A stretch of DNA of 23,414 nt. Origin: Welwitschia mirabilis (lineage: Eukaryota > Gnetophyta > Gnetopsida > Welwitschiales). Position numbers and translations under genes: made by a program. How positions within the stretch are numbered: position 1 is the stretch's first letter; every line of letters starts with the position of its first letter. The stretch covers positions 224,240,234-224,263,647 of the forward strand of contig JBOZIK010000001.1 of the NCBI GenBank assembly GCA_051453625.1. The letters run 5' to 3'. Under the pieces are notes generated by a model. The model did no database searches and was not told the DNA's origin. It saw only the letters and a program-made list of their open reading frames with translations. This document shows, piece by piece, positions 1 to 12,545 of the stretch.

Positions 1-3000
1 GTTTCTTATTAAAGTAGAATAAAATAATTTAAAAGAGTGACACTCATACAAATAAACAATTCTAATACCACCTAAAAGTGAATTTATAATTAAGATCTCA
101 CTATAAGGCTAATAAAGTGTACAACATGATTTCATCTTAGGAATCAGTCAGTGCTCTAATTATAAGTTGTGTCACTTATGTGTCAGAATAACTTGCAAAT
201 TTGTCACACAAACCTTAGGAAATTAAGAATGATTTAAATAAATCTTAAGTATAAAAACATTAAGAAAAAGTTTTGTTGAGCTAAATTTTCTTATCTTTTT
301 ATTTAGACATAACGAGATAAGCTGGGTATATGGCATTAGAATATTAAGACTGTTATATTCAGCTACATCCTAATAAACTCTATTCAAATAAGTCCTATAA
401 AAATTAAATAGGTAATTAGTCATCATATATTAAATGAATAAGTAGTTCATCACAAGACAACTACTTAAATCACAGACATGGAAACTATGGTTTCTTAAAA
501 TTGCATGATTAAATCTTTCACAAGTTCAAAACACAAACACAGCTAATAGAACAAAATGTTAAGGATGCAGAATCTTATAAAATAAATTTTAAAATGAGAA
601 AAGAATGCAAATAAATGACCTAAGGAAACAAATAAAACAAATTAAAGAGAAAAGATAGATTACCAAAGGCTGCATACACTTTTTTCCAATTGGATATAGA
701 TAAGGATTTTGTGAATGTGGTAAACCATAATATAAAATCAGACATGAAATTTTAAAGACATTAAATTTCTTTCCTTCTATTACTTTCCTATCAAAAATAT
801 AAGGAACATGAATGCAAATTCATCTGGTATGAAATGCAACATTGATACTTAAGTAGATGGCATTTTGATTGTGTTAATAAATTACAGAGTTTTATTGCTT
901 TAAGCCAAGCCAGGACTAGAAATATTTCAACAACTCTTTGGCTACCTTTACTAAAGCAATATATTTAACATCTATAGTATACCAATTCATGTTGGTTTTT
1001 TTTTTTTTGCAAATGTGGAAGCCAACTCATTGCACTACTAGCTAGGGTAAAAATTCATCCCTTAGTAGGTTTGTGAGTGTCCATATTACTATAATGTAAA
1101 TTTTAGTTTATTTATTCCCTTGTGTGTTATCATGGTTGATCTCATAAAAGTTTTAAAGGATGTTTGAAATCTAAATCACCTTGGAGTGTTTACTAGGAAA
1201 ATTGATTCTCAAAAGGAAATATGGATCTAGGGGTACTTTTTAGGGTTTAATGGTTTTTACCCTATTTCCCTCTATTTATTTATCTCATATCTTTGAGGTG
1301 AGGTTATGATTTGTTGTTATATTCTTTCAAGATTAGATGTCATAACAAGAGCTCTGAATCAATTTCCCTAGGTTGTAGGCTTTAAAAGGGCTAAACCTTA
1401 TTTAATCCTATCTATTTGGTTTTAGTTCTTTGCTTGTTTTTCTCTATCTTGCTGTTTTGGGTTTTAATAATAGCCACAACCAGCAACATTTTTAAATGGA
1501 AATCCAACTATGCTCAAATTTGTTTCCATAAAATGCAAGGCTTTATATTGTTCTTTCTAAATACCTGAGGACCCATTGTAATGCTTCCCAATGTTTCCTG
1601 CTTAGGTTGCTTGTAAACTGTGAAAAGGTTCCTACTGAATAGAAAGAGATTTAATCTTGTACAAACCATGGTGTACATTAAGCTATTAATGATGGATGTA
1701 TATGGACTATTCTACATTTGTTCTTTCTTGTTATCTAACTGAGAATAATACCAGGGAGGTAACTCAAACATTTGACTCAGTGCATAGATACAGGAATAGC
1801 ATTGTTTTGTTAAAATGTTTTGGTACCTTTCTAATGTATTCTAATTGACTTTGCCATGATTTCTTTTGAGATCTCTCTTCCCCCTTACCTCTTAAATGTG
1901 CATTCCTAGTATCTGAGAGTTCTTTGCCCTTTGATTTTTCCTAGTGCATTTGGATCCATTTCTTGTTAAATATGTTCCTTTTTCTTTACTTTTGTTTTTA
2001 TTTTTGTATTTTTTTCTTTCAGTGTTTCTACAATTTTCCCCTTAAGATAGTTACCTTGAATAAGAAATGAAAAACAGACTTCATTCTTTTGATCTTCTTA
2101 TGAATTAGATGTCTCTCTAAAAGTCATCAAAACATGAGAATTTATAATATTCTAGTTACTATAATTAGCAACTTACTAATAAAGATTCAAAACATGAAAT
2201 GACACAGCTAAGCAAACATGGGTACAACAATGTCTAGAACTTTTTCTGAAGAAGGAAACTAATAAGAGGATCATTAGATAATTCTCATACCAAGAAATGC
2301 TTTTGTTACATCGCAGTAAATTATAGGCTACATGAAGGATTCAGCTTTTCATTTTTAAAAGTTGTCATAAAGACTTTAGTTATCTTGTTAAGTGTGTTTT
2401 AAATAGCTTGCATTGAAGTAAAGCAACTGCTACATTCTAGATATTAAATAAATGGTTTTTATTTTATTAGACAAGTCTTAAAAGGTTAAGAATTAATAGG
2501 ATTGCCTTCATTTCAAAAATACTTTATGAAAGGGCCTAAAGCCATCTGTGTGCTTCAATAGTTACTGCTTTAGAAGTAGAAGAATAATGATGCAAAAAAT
2601 TATCATATGTGGTGGAGTATAAGGATGCTGTAAGTAAGCAAAGATGAGATGCATAAGTTGGGAGGGCATGCATGAAACTTGTATGGCTAAAGATGAGCCC
2701 CAATGTGGAAGGACACACAAAAGGCATGGAAAAAACATCACATAAGTAGAGGTGAACTATGCTAGAGAAAATGCACATAGGAATGGCGCAGACGAAGAGG
2801 CCATAATCGATAGGAAGAATGATGCCAATGATTATAGTATAAAAAAGGGGTTTTCTGCTCATTAAGAAATCCTTCTATTAACTATTTGAGATCCAATTTC
2901 ATCCCCCTTTGGAACATACCATCGATGGAAAAAGATAACATGATGTATTTTAATTTGGGTTTCTTTTATCTTTGTTTTTTGAAGTAAAGTTTTACATTTG

Positions 3001-3277
3001 TTTTTTTTTCTTTTTTTAAACCCCTTTGATTGCACTAATAAGAAACATATATGTTAAAACATCAGTAGGACATGAGAATTAAGTCATAAATGTCTGAAGA
3101 TTTCAAAATTTTCAGTTTTTTTAGAACATGTTTTAGTTTATGAATGTAATGTTTTTATTATAATTTACTAATGTCTTAATGGGTATTTGTACAATAGATA
3201 GGAAATATGAGGTAAATTAAGAACCCAAGGGAATGAATGATATTTTCTCAATAGTCATACTATGAGCTATAATGCAA
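1..3277. other. Unclassified AT-rich intergenic DNA
   Basis: I find no coding region with recognisable similarity and no LTR pair, RNA gene or convincing splice structure. The stretch contains homopolymers such as 13 T at 996-1008 and T-rich runs near 3001-3017, and almost no CpG. The only long open frame is a hydrophobic 108-codon frame on the minus strand at 2536-2862, which I do not recognise. A pyrimidine-rich zone at about 1240-1480 has the look of a decayed LTR or intron but has no diagnostic ends. Best described as heavily decayed repeat or intron-like DNA. Confidence 0.5.
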
Positions 3278-4408
3278 AATAGTGGAATAAATGTAATCCA
3301 CCTCTTGGCAATTAGGTTAAAACACAAATTAAAAAAAAAAAAAAGAAAAAGAAAAAAAGACTTAAAAGGTCATAGAACCCTAAATAATTTTTCTTAGAAA
3401 CTAAAGCATCTGGTCTTACAAATGATAATAAAAGATAAGCATTTAGAACTTTAAAAACATGATAATTTTGCTTTAGAATAAGTTTTGAGTAGTTTTAAAA
3501 ACATGATAATTAATCTCTTAATTATATGATTACTCTTGGGTATTATAGTTTTAATATGAAACCATTTTTTTAATTAGAAGCTTTATAAAAACTAATATTT
3601 ACTTTATAACTAATGATGTCTTAAAATTTTTTTCATGTTAAAAATATGCGTTATGCTTAATTGTGAATTCTAGATGCTTGTATAATAATTAATTTTTTGA
3701 GTAATTTTCATAATTTTAATGTTTTTATATTATTTTATGAATTTTTTATTAAAAAAGAAATTCATAAACAAAGATATCCAAATGTTAAAATTAAATAATT
3801 TCATTTATGTAAAGGCATCTAATTTAGATTATAAAATTATTAAATTTAGAATTTTACAAGAAGGAGTAAGATAATAGTCAAATATCTAGATAAATATCAT
3901 ATTAAATCTTTATATTACTCTTTAGTATTATGTGTTATCCAAGTTAGAAACATAAAATTACTTGGTAAAAGTAAATGGTTAATGTGATTGGTAAGAACAT
4001 TGATAAAAATGTAAGTGTATCATATTTTATTATAACATATTCTTTCATGTGTTCTATGTTAATAGATTTGATGGATCATAAAATTAATAAGTATTTAAGC
4101 AAGTAGATGTACTCTTATCCATAAACCAAGAAGGATGAATGGGTATATTTTACTCTATGATGACTTTTATCCTTCTTGATATTTATAAAAGTTCTTGATT
4201 ATAAATTTTTCATTTTCTTATTTTTTAGAATTGGAAAAAAGTTTCATTGTGACATATGCAAATTTTGAAACTGATGAATAGGAAAAAATTTCATTTCTTT
4301 TAATGCATATAAGATACTATTCATTTTTCATGTCTTGAATTACTTAAAAATGGTTATGAACCTATGAAGGATTAAAAAGGATCTAGCATGAGGAAATGAT
4401 GTATGTAT
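3278..4408. repeat. 1.13 kb near-identical repeat, copy A (left of gap)
   Basis: This segment is repeated almost base for base at 4509-5640, directly across a 100-N gap. Both copies begin with the same AATAGTGGAATAAATG stretch and end in the same motif around GAGGAAATG. They differ by scattered substitutions and small indels: an A-run of 14 here against 9 in copy B, and an 8-nt insertion in copy B near 4908-4915. Each copy also contains an 18-nt direct repeat (here 3450-3467 and 3494-3511). No coding potential is seen. The copy stops exactly at the gap edge, so it is probably the end of one contig overlapping the start of the next, or two haplotypes in tandem, rather than a true tandem duplication. 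Confidence 0.85.
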
Positions 4409-4508
4409 NNNNNNNNNNNNNNNNNNNNNNNNNNNNNNNNNNNNNNNNNNNNNNNNNNNNNNNNNNNNNNNNNNNNNNNNNNNNNNNNNNNNNNNNNNNN
4501 NNNNNNNN
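4409..4508. other. Assembly gap, 100 N
   Basis: Exactly 100 N, the usual placeholder for a gap of unknown size. Both flanks carry the same 1.13 kb sequence, so the gap probably spans no missing sequence. Confidence 0.97.
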
Positions 4509-5640
4509 AATAGTGGAATAAATGTAATCCACCTCTTGGCAATTAGGTTAAAACACAAATTAAAAAAAAAGAAAAAGAAAAAAAGACTTAAAAGGTCATA
4601 GAACCCTAAATAATGTTTCTTAGGAACTAAAGCACCTGGTCTTACAAATGATAATAAAAGATAAGCATTTAGAACTTTAAAAACATGATAATTTTACTTT
4701 AGAATAAGTTTTGAGTAGTTTTAAAAACATGATAATTAATCTCTTAATTATATGATTACTCTTGAATATTATAGTTTTAATATGAAACCATTTTTTTAAT
4801 TAGAAGCTTTATAAAAACTAATATTTACTTTATAAATAATGATGTCTTAAAAATTTTTTCAAGTTGAAAATATGTGTTATGCTTAATTGTGAATTCTAGA
4901 TGCTTGTATGATACTTTAATAATTAATTTTTTGAGTAATTTTCATAATTGTAATGTTTTTATATTATTTTATGAATTTTTTATTAAAAAAGAGATTAATA
5001 AACAAAGATATCCAAATGTTAAAATTAAATAATTCCATTTATGTAAAGGCATCCAACTTAGATTATAAAATTATTAAATTTAGAATTTTACAAGAGGCAG
5101 TAAGATAATAGTCAAATATTTAGATAAATATCATATTAAATCTTTATATTAATGTTTTAATGTTGTGTCTTATCCAAGTTAGAAAAGTAAAATTACTTGG
5201 TAAAAGTAAATGGTTAATGTGGTTGGTAAAAACATTGGTCAAAATTTAAGTGTATCATATTTTATTATAATATCTTCTTTCTTGTGTTCTATGTTAATAA
5301 ATTTGATGGATTATGAAATTAATAAGTATTTAAGCAACTACATGCACTCTTGTCCATAAAACAAGTAAGGATGAATGGGTATATTTTACTCTATGATGAC
5401 TTTTATTCTTCTTGATATTTATAAAAGTTCTTGGTTATAAATTTTTCATTTTCTTCTTTTTTAGAAATGTAAAAATGTTTCATTATCACATATGAATATT
5501 TTTAAATTGGTGAATAGGAAAAAATTCATTTCTTTTAATGCATATAAGACACTGTTCATTTCATGTCTTGAATTACTTAAATATGGTTATGAACCTATGA
5601 AGGATTAAAAAGGAGCTAGCATGAGGAAATGGTATATGTA
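4509..5640. repeat. 1.13 kb near-identical repeat, copy B (right of gap)
   Basis: Second copy of 3278-4408, starting at the first base after the N run. It continues into unique sequence at about 5641, whereas copy A is cut by the gap. Differences from copy A are a few percent and spread along the whole length, as expected of two haplotypes or an old duplicate. No protein relic was recognised in any frame. Confidence 0.85.
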
Positions 5641-8089
5641 ATTAATCTTAACAATTAAAGAAAGAGAAATTACTCATCTCAGTTAGATGCATGAATCATA
5701 AATATCATGTCTTTTTTATCATTCATACATAAATGTCATCTATTGCTCAAGTTCAACTGACTTGTTACTAACTAATCGTATCTAATTCAATGTGACCCAT
5801 CTTATCCAATTTAATGTGAGTAATATCATTTACTTTATTCTAATCATATTACCTCATGGGTAAAATTTTGTATTGGTTTTTTCACCAATTAAATCAAATA
5901 CTTTTGGTCTATTATTTACTTATAAATGGATCCTTTCTCTTTTTAAAAACTAATTTTTCTTTTTTAGAAAAGTGTATGCTATCAAATTCTCTTCTTACTC
6001 TTTCATATTTTTCTCTTTACTCCTCATCCTCTTATTTTTGAATGTGGATCCTAGAGCTTGGATCTTATATCTTGAAGATAAGAACATTATAGCTTATAAC
6101 TTCATCAAATATTCATTAATATTCATCAAGTAGAAGCCTTCAAACATTATGTTTCAAAGTATATTTCCTTTATTTATTATATTCCTAGGTTATCTCTTTT
6201 CTCAAAGAAATATATCAAGTAATAGATTATTATATTATTCCATTACATAAAATTTTTATAATGTTTATTCTATCAAAATTATCCATCCCATTTTTTTAAA
6301 CCAAGATGAGGAAGTTATTTGAGGGATCTCTTTACATGCTTAGGTAATGGGGTTACTAGTCAATAATTTTGCCCAAGTGATTAGGGGGTTCACTATAATA
6401 CTTGAATATCCATTTTTTTGGATGTATTATTTATTGGTTTGAAAGTGGTATTATACATTATATATGCATTAGAATATTCTTATTAGGATGGTTTATCTGA
6501 TCCTTAGCCCCACTTATGATTTATTTGAACATAAATTTTTTTACTTCCTTTAAAAAAAAAAAAACTATAGAGTGAAGATATGATTAATTTGAAAGTTCTA
6601 TTTATGTGAAATAAAAATAGTATATTTATAATTCTAAATTACATTACTATATTTCATAAATAAAATATTATGTAATATACCAAACAAGGATTATGTATGT
6701 TTTTTCCTTTTATGTGTGGTTGTTTATAATAAAATAAACTTAATGAAGTGAGATTTATATTTTTAAGGTAAATAAGCAACTAAATATCCATACTAATTAG
6801 AATTATCTATGTGCATTTATGTGATGTATTTATTAGATGATAACTAAATTACGATAATTCTAATAAGGCAAATTGTAATCCGATGGAGTTAAACCCAACC
6901 AAATTTATTTAATTTAGAATGTAAAGTAAAACCAATTTACATTTAGATGATAAATAGATATTGAGTTGGAATTTCATTAATAGGAGATGTAACTTCATAT
7001 TATATTGGTTAATATTTGTTCTAAACTTATATCCATATTTGTATTGAAATAAGTTAACATATCAATAACGATATATAAGATATCTCTGTGTGTTAAAAAA
7101 CTAGGAAAAAAAGTAGTACATGTAAGTCATATCACTATTGTTTATAAGCCAAAGTATTCTTTTCATGAGACATAATCTATAATGTTTTTTTTAAATGCAT
7201 ATAAATATGATAATAAAGCATATCTAGAAGTTAACACAAGGTTTCATTAAGTGTTTTGATGACTTTAAAAAAATGCATAATAAGAGTAATTTCAATTAGA
7301 GTGTTACATCATCTTTTAATGATGTTAATCTAGACTGTATATAAAGGTATAAATGTTCCACACATGTAGATATCCACTGATCCTAGTAGGATAATAGTCA
7401 TGACATTTTTCATGGAATAGCATATATACTTTATTTTTTAGATATTTATCCTCCTATGCTAATCATAGCATAATTATTTCATGTACAAAAATGTACCATG
7501 TAATCTTAAATAATAAAATTAATTTATAAAGACTTTTATACTAAGTACAAATTTATAATAATATTAAATATTTCAAAATTTTTAAGCATTAATTTTATTA
7601 GTTTAAATGGCCTAATTTAAATAAACATTTATTCTAAAATTATGAATATAGTATGTAAGCATAGGGTTATCTTCGAAATTACCATTTCTTTAGTATGAAC
7701 GAGTACTAGGTTAGACATAAGATCATTAAATTTAATGCCATTTTACATCATAAAGATGAATAACTAAGTTAGGAGACCACTAGAATAGCTTTTAATAGTA
7801 ATACATAAGAAACCATGATTTATCCAAATTTAAAAGAGAAAAATAATACAATGTTATTAAAAAATAAAATAGATGTTAAAAAATCATATAATGAACATCA
7901 CTTAATAGTTTCAAAGTATTTTATTCAAATACATGATTTTTAAACTCTTCTTATCCTAAATTATTTCATTCTAATAAAAATAAAAATATAAATTAATTAT
8001 GAAGGTTAAAAAATTTTTGAAAAGTGATTTCAAAGGTAATGTGCAAATGGTATGTCTTTAGTTTTGTTCATTAACTTTGAAAGTCTTTT
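5641..8089. other. Unclassified AT-rich intergenic DNA
   Basis: No gene or recognisable protein relic was found. A TATAAATGG motif at 5921-5929 is followed by a pyrimidine-rich stretch (about 5930-6030), which could be a decayed LTR promoter, but I cannot define TG/CA ends, a primer-binding site or a partner copy. Poly-A of 13 lies near 6552. CpG is almost absent here too. Confidence 0.45.
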
Positions 8090-8439
8090 TACTAATGCAT
8101 TAATGAAAGAAATAGACTCATATAGAATGATTTTATTGGACTTTAAAAGATTAAATCTATCTATAAGAGAGGGGTATTAAATCCTAAAGATAGATTATAT
8201 CACATAGGAAAAATAATAATACATGAAAATTAGAGGCATAAGCCATTTAAAGTATTTTAAGATGAAATAAAATAGGAGACTAAACAACTACAAAGAAGAG
8301 AAAAAGAAATTACAACAACTATTAAAAACATGTAGAGCACTATTTTGCTAGGAAAGAATGATTTTAATTCTTTTAGTCTCCCAAGGTACAAAAGAGTTAG
8401 CATTGGTCTTTCCAATAAAGAATAATTCCTTATTAGAAC

Positions 8440-10800
8440 ACTATAATACTAATGTAGTCAACATCCAACTACTTTTTTCTGACATGAATACAAATGTAAA
8501 GCAAAACAAGATAAACAATATTAGTTTTATTCTACATATTGAAAAAGAAAATTTAATAGATATTTTGTTTCCTAAAGTGAAAATTACATCTATGTTTTCA
8601 AATAAAGTAAATAATGTAAGGCTTAATGATCTTTTAAAGAAAATCATGTACATCATTGAAATTAGGGTTTTTCCCAATAAAAACTATCTTTAGATTAGTA
8701 GGAAGATGTGGGAAAATATAATAAACCCACCTGCATGCATTCTAAGTAAGTGAACAATGGAGAAAAACATGGAATAAATAATCATCTTGATCACACACTA
8801 AACAAAATTGGTTTAACACCCTAAAATGACATAAACAATTCCTAATAAGAATCCCTTGAAACATCAGATACCAAAGAAAGTGCTTGATCATTGAAAGAGT
8901 TGGAATATTCTAGATCTGATTTAATGGAGAGATCTATTGTTAAGATGGTTTTTAAACATGACATTTTTTATTATAAATAGGGATGACATCAGCATCAACT
9001 ATTAAAAAATAATAACTTTCATTGAATAAAAGGGAATCATAAGTGAATGGTCTTACCAATATAATTCTTCTATATGTGGAAAATGATCATGAAAAATTTC
9101 ACAAGCATAATGTAGAAACTGATAAATCTCAAAAAAGTCTTATTATAGAATAGAATAAGCCTCATACACTCATTGAAATTTAATTAAGAATATTCAACTA
9201 TTTCTAAAATGCAAGCTTTTTAATGAAGTTATTTCATGATTAAACCATGGAGTAGTTAATATTAAATTTGCTATTTTCAAAGGAGTAGGAAAAAAAGGCA
9301 AACAACATGGAATAATATGCTAAAGGTATTCACTTGGAATCTTTAGACGATTTCAAGAAATAAAAGAATGAAGCATCTACCAAGATTTTTAAATACTTTG
9401 AAAAACACAAGATCCTAAATTTTTATTTCTAAGAGGGAAAAAATTCAATTTATAGGATCGATGTATCATCATATGCTTTGATTCTTCATAAATGAATTTA
9501 TAAGCCATAAACAAAGTAAACAAAGAATTAGAAAAATCATAAAACATTATATCATTCATTTTACAGTGAAAATAATAACTTAATAACATAATATTTCAAG
9601 CAATCCTATGAAATATTCTTTTTCTTTTACATGAAACCATATAATATGAGGAATCTTTAAGTATGTTTGAAAGAAGCCAAATAAGAAGACTAATAAACAT
9701 GAATGGAGGCAATGATAGACTTATAATTAAATAGAATCTTATAAAAGAACAAAATTTGATCCTCCATTTATCTAATTACATATGAATTCTTTGTAGTGTC
9801 TAATTTCAAAACTTTTGGCAATGACTTTCAAAGGAAAATAGAATGCCTAAACGAAAATAGAATGCCTAAAACTATTGAAATTTATTCCCTTCTAAAACGT
9901 ACCATGCATAATGTGGAAGATGTTAATGATCTTCACTTGATACATAAATTAAATGCTTTTGATTAATTAATATCACCTCTTAACAATTACTAATACTACT
10001 AACCATAAGTAAAACTTAGATAGTACATTATGAAGGATTTTCTACCATGCAAAAAGAATCATCTGTAAAATCAAATTTAATAACTAGTAAGAAGCACAAT
10101 TCAAAGAAATTATTATCACTAAATCTTATTACATATCAAGTTTCATATCATAATAAAGGTAATTAGCTACAATTACAAAAAGATATGTAGCTAAAGGATA
10201 ATCTTTTTTAATTAACTAGTGACTAGAAAATGTGGATCTTATTTCTTGGGTAGTAATAATACAAGGATTAACATTTGCAAATAAATATCTCATCAAATAA
10301 AGAAATGTGATCCAAAACCTAATTTATCCATACATAAAATAATAAAATCCCTTTTAACTTTGTCATATGCTTAGAATAATCAAGATTAGCAAAGACAATG
10401 TCCTAGCTTGAATCAATAGCCTACTAAGAGATTTTCATGCTATGAAAACATTAAAAAGAATATTTATATTATGTAAAAAAGCTCTTTGGTGCTAAATGTA
10501 ATACTAGATATAATTATTTTAAGCTGAAAAGCTAAGAACTTAGCCAAAATTCTATAACTGACATTTAATAAGGTAATAGGACACCAGTCACTAATAAGAA
10601 GAGGCTCACTTGATTTAGGTAACAAATGGATGACAATCTATTAATATGATGATTAAGTAATCCTTGGTAAAGATCTTATTTGATAACACTGAGATGATTA
10701 TGAATTGGTAGATCCCAAATTTCCTTATCAAACTCCACTAGAAAATCATCAAAACAAAGTGGTTTTCCATTGGTCATAACAAAATAAGGCTCTTTAAATA
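8440..10800 (-). pseudogene. LINE ORF2 relic: reverse transcriptase plus zf-RVT domain
   Basis: This is the decayed ORF2 of an L1-type LINE, which in live elements reverse-transcribes the element RNA at the nicked target. Minus-strand segments that can be read are: NGKPLCFDDFLVEF near 10735-10785; SDWCPITLLNVSYRILAKFL near 10500-10600; PLATYLFVIVANYL near 10150-10190, the conserved block before the active site; FTDD at 10059-10070, the FxDD catalytic box with both Asp present; and a C-x2-C...H-x4-C zinc-binding segment (CLVCDQDD...FHVFLHC) near 8750-8830. A C-terminal segment KIIKPYIIYFI then a stop then KHRCNF near 8580-8635 fits the family tail. Many stops and several frameshifts, including a 19-nt tandem duplication at 9834-9872, show it is dead. 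LINE assignment is confident; the precise subfamily is not. Confidence 0.8.
9834..9872. repeat. 19-nt tandem duplication inside the LINE relic
   Basis: The unit GAAAATAGAATGCCTAAAC at 9834-9852 is repeated immediately at 9853-9872 with one extra A. It shifts the LINE reading frame. The near-perfect identity makes it younger than most of the decay around it. Confidence 0.8.
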
Positions 10801-10879
10801 TTGTAAAAGTAAATTTAATGTCTAGCATTTATCACATTTTAGTAGTAATTAATAAATAAATAAATGAAGAGAGCTAATG

Positions 10880-12545
10880 AAATGCATCATGGTTTATATG
10901 AGTTAATAGGATTATAGCCATTTACATATTAGCTTACTAAAGAAAAATGCATGTACCAATCATCTCTAATAAAACAAAATTTTAGAATGAAACTATTTTC
11001 TAAGGATATCAACATCATGTTATTTTTTTTCATCTATTTGTTTTGAATAAACCTTCTCATAGGCTTCATTTCTAATTTTTTTCAAGTTTATTAAGGTTAA
11101 TATTTGCCTTCATTAAGACTATTATTATGCTAAAGTTATAATTAAGTTATCTAATGTCCTAATAAATTTTATGTTTTATTTTAACATAAAGATAACATAC
11201 TTTATTAAAAATAGTCCTATAACAAGACATTCTAACAGAACATTTATAAGTAGTATAATATGCCTATAGAACATCATTTTAATGAAGTGGTCAATTATGA
11301 GGTTGTAAAATAGGAATGAATATAACAACATATTTTAAAATTTCAAATGTAGATGAACATTCATAAGTTTATTCAAAGGTGTATTTTTAATAATAATATT
11401 ATATAAGGATTTAGAAATTTTTAAAAAAATCCTAAATGAGTCAATGACAATAAACAATATTTCCAATAAATATCTCACATGAATAACACATCTAGGAATA
11501 GTAAGATGCTTAGTAAGTTAAATTTTAGTAGGATCCATGTATATCCCATTTCTATATCTAACATTTCTTAAATAATACCCTTAGTAATCATAAAATAATA
11601 TTTCTTTAATAAAGAACAACATTTTTCTATTTAAAACATGTAAGAAAAAAGTAAGATCCTTAAGGAAAGATTCAAATGCTTTATGAAATATAGAAAAAAT
11701 CTATAACAACTTCTACAAAATATTCAATTATTTTAAAAAAATGCTTATCATATGATGTTGCAAAGTAGCTAGAACACTACATACACTAAAGGGCACATAT
11801 TTTTAAGCAAGATACAAAAAGGACATACAAAAGTTATCTTTTCCTAATCTTTAGGAGAAATTTCTATGTGGTTGTAGGCGAAATATCTACTTAAAATGCA
11901 ATATTACTTATGACCTAGTAATATTTTGAAAATTTTCTTAACAAAAGATAATAAAATCATTTCCTATGATCAATGAAATTTATTTTACTATAGTTAATGC
12001 ATATTCTCCATCCTATTTTTTCTTTTGTATGAAAAATTTCATCATTTTAATTATTAATCATAGTCGTTATAAATGTTTTAACTATACTTTAATTAAGAAA
12101 AAATCATTAACTATTAAATATTAAATAAATAAAATTAGCTTGTATTAATTTTAGGACTTTTTTTATCACCACTTCTTTCNNNNNNNNNNNNNNNNNNNNN
12201 NNNNNNNNNNNNNNNNNNNNNNNNNNNNNNNNNNNNNNNNNNNNNNNNNNNNNNNNNNNNNNNNNNNNNNNNNNNNNNNATTTAAGGACTTTTTTTATCA
12301 CCACTTCTTTCACGTGAAGATGAAGTGTATATTGAGAGACTTTGTAAGGTTTAGCATTTACTTCATACATATTCTAGGATAAATAAATTTAAAATTAGAA
12401 ATCATTGATTCTATATTATTTTTATGTCATTTAAGTGGATAAACTAAGGCTTATCTCATGACATGAAAATTTTAATAAAAATAACTATAAGAAATAAGCT
12501 ATTATTTCCTAAAGTGCATACTTTAAGAATTTATAAACAGGCTAT
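10880..12545 (-). pseudogene. Ty3/gypsy (Athila-type) pol relic with internal deletion
   Basis: Decayed LTR-retrotransposon polyprotein on the minus strand. Readable landmarks in order are: a pre-RT linker near 12470-12540; NAKPYKVSQ then KEVVIKKVLK (12285-12360); IGWRICINYSKI near 12000; YFAYNHIEISPKD, a stop, then EKITFVCPF (about 11820-11890), the Athila-type RT core; and the catalytic box reading VIDFF near 11690-11715, where the second Asp of the usual DD is lost. After about 11290 the frame jumps directly to the integrase C-terminal region (NDVL, stop, AYYTTYK; then IRNEAYEKVYSKQ near 11045-11085; and VNG near 10930). RNase H and the integrase zinc finger and catalytic core are therefore missing. 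A 100-N gap with duplicated flanks interrupts the N-terminal RT part. Multiple stops and frameshifts; not functional. Confidence 0.78.
12153..12311. other. 100-N gap (12180-12279) with 27-nt identical flanks
   Basis: The 27 nt before the gap (12153-12179) are repeated exactly at 12285-12311. The repeated bases encode the same KEVVIKKVL motif of the gypsy relic on both sides, so the gap almost certainly represents an overlap that was not merged. With one copy removed the pol relic reads continuously. Confidence 0.9.

Larger units (their letters stand above)
8090..10830 (-). mobile_element. 5'-truncated LINE (plant L1 clade) on the minus strand
   Basis: Read on the minus strand, this block contains in the correct order the fingers and palm of a LINE reverse transcriptase, the FxDD active site, the C-terminal CCHC-like zinc-binding region, a terminal helix region and then an AT-rich 3' UTR (about 8090-8430). 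The endonuclease domain that precedes the reverse transcriptase in a full-length plant LINE is absent: immediately upstream, above about 10830, the sequence becomes a gypsy integrase tail instead. This is the normal outcome of LINE 5' truncation during target-primed integration. The left (3') boundary is approximate because I see no clear poly-A tail (poly-T on the plus strand) and did not find a target-site duplication. Confidence 0.75.

Noticed and set aside
661-740. Possible minus-strand exon with a GTAAT donor site near 660
   Set aside because: Too short, no recognisable protein segment and no matching acceptor or neighbouring exon.
2536-2862. 108-codon open frame on the minus strand as a protein-coding gene
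   Set aside because: Hydrophobic, low-complexity composition, no motif recognised and no supporting gene structure. Noted only as a curiosity because of the nearby CpGs.
5856-6041. 61-codon plus-strand frame
   Set aside because: Composition simply follows the T/A-rich background (Phe, Leu, Ser, Tyr), with no similarity recognised.
6440-6456. GTGGTATTATAC as a primer-binding site for an LTR around 5900
   Set aside because: Only the first few bases match, and no LTR ends could be defined nearby.
8358-8693. 111-codon plus-strand open frame
   Set aside because: It is antisense to the LINE C-terminal region, whose minus-strand translation matches the LINE family and explains the sequence better.
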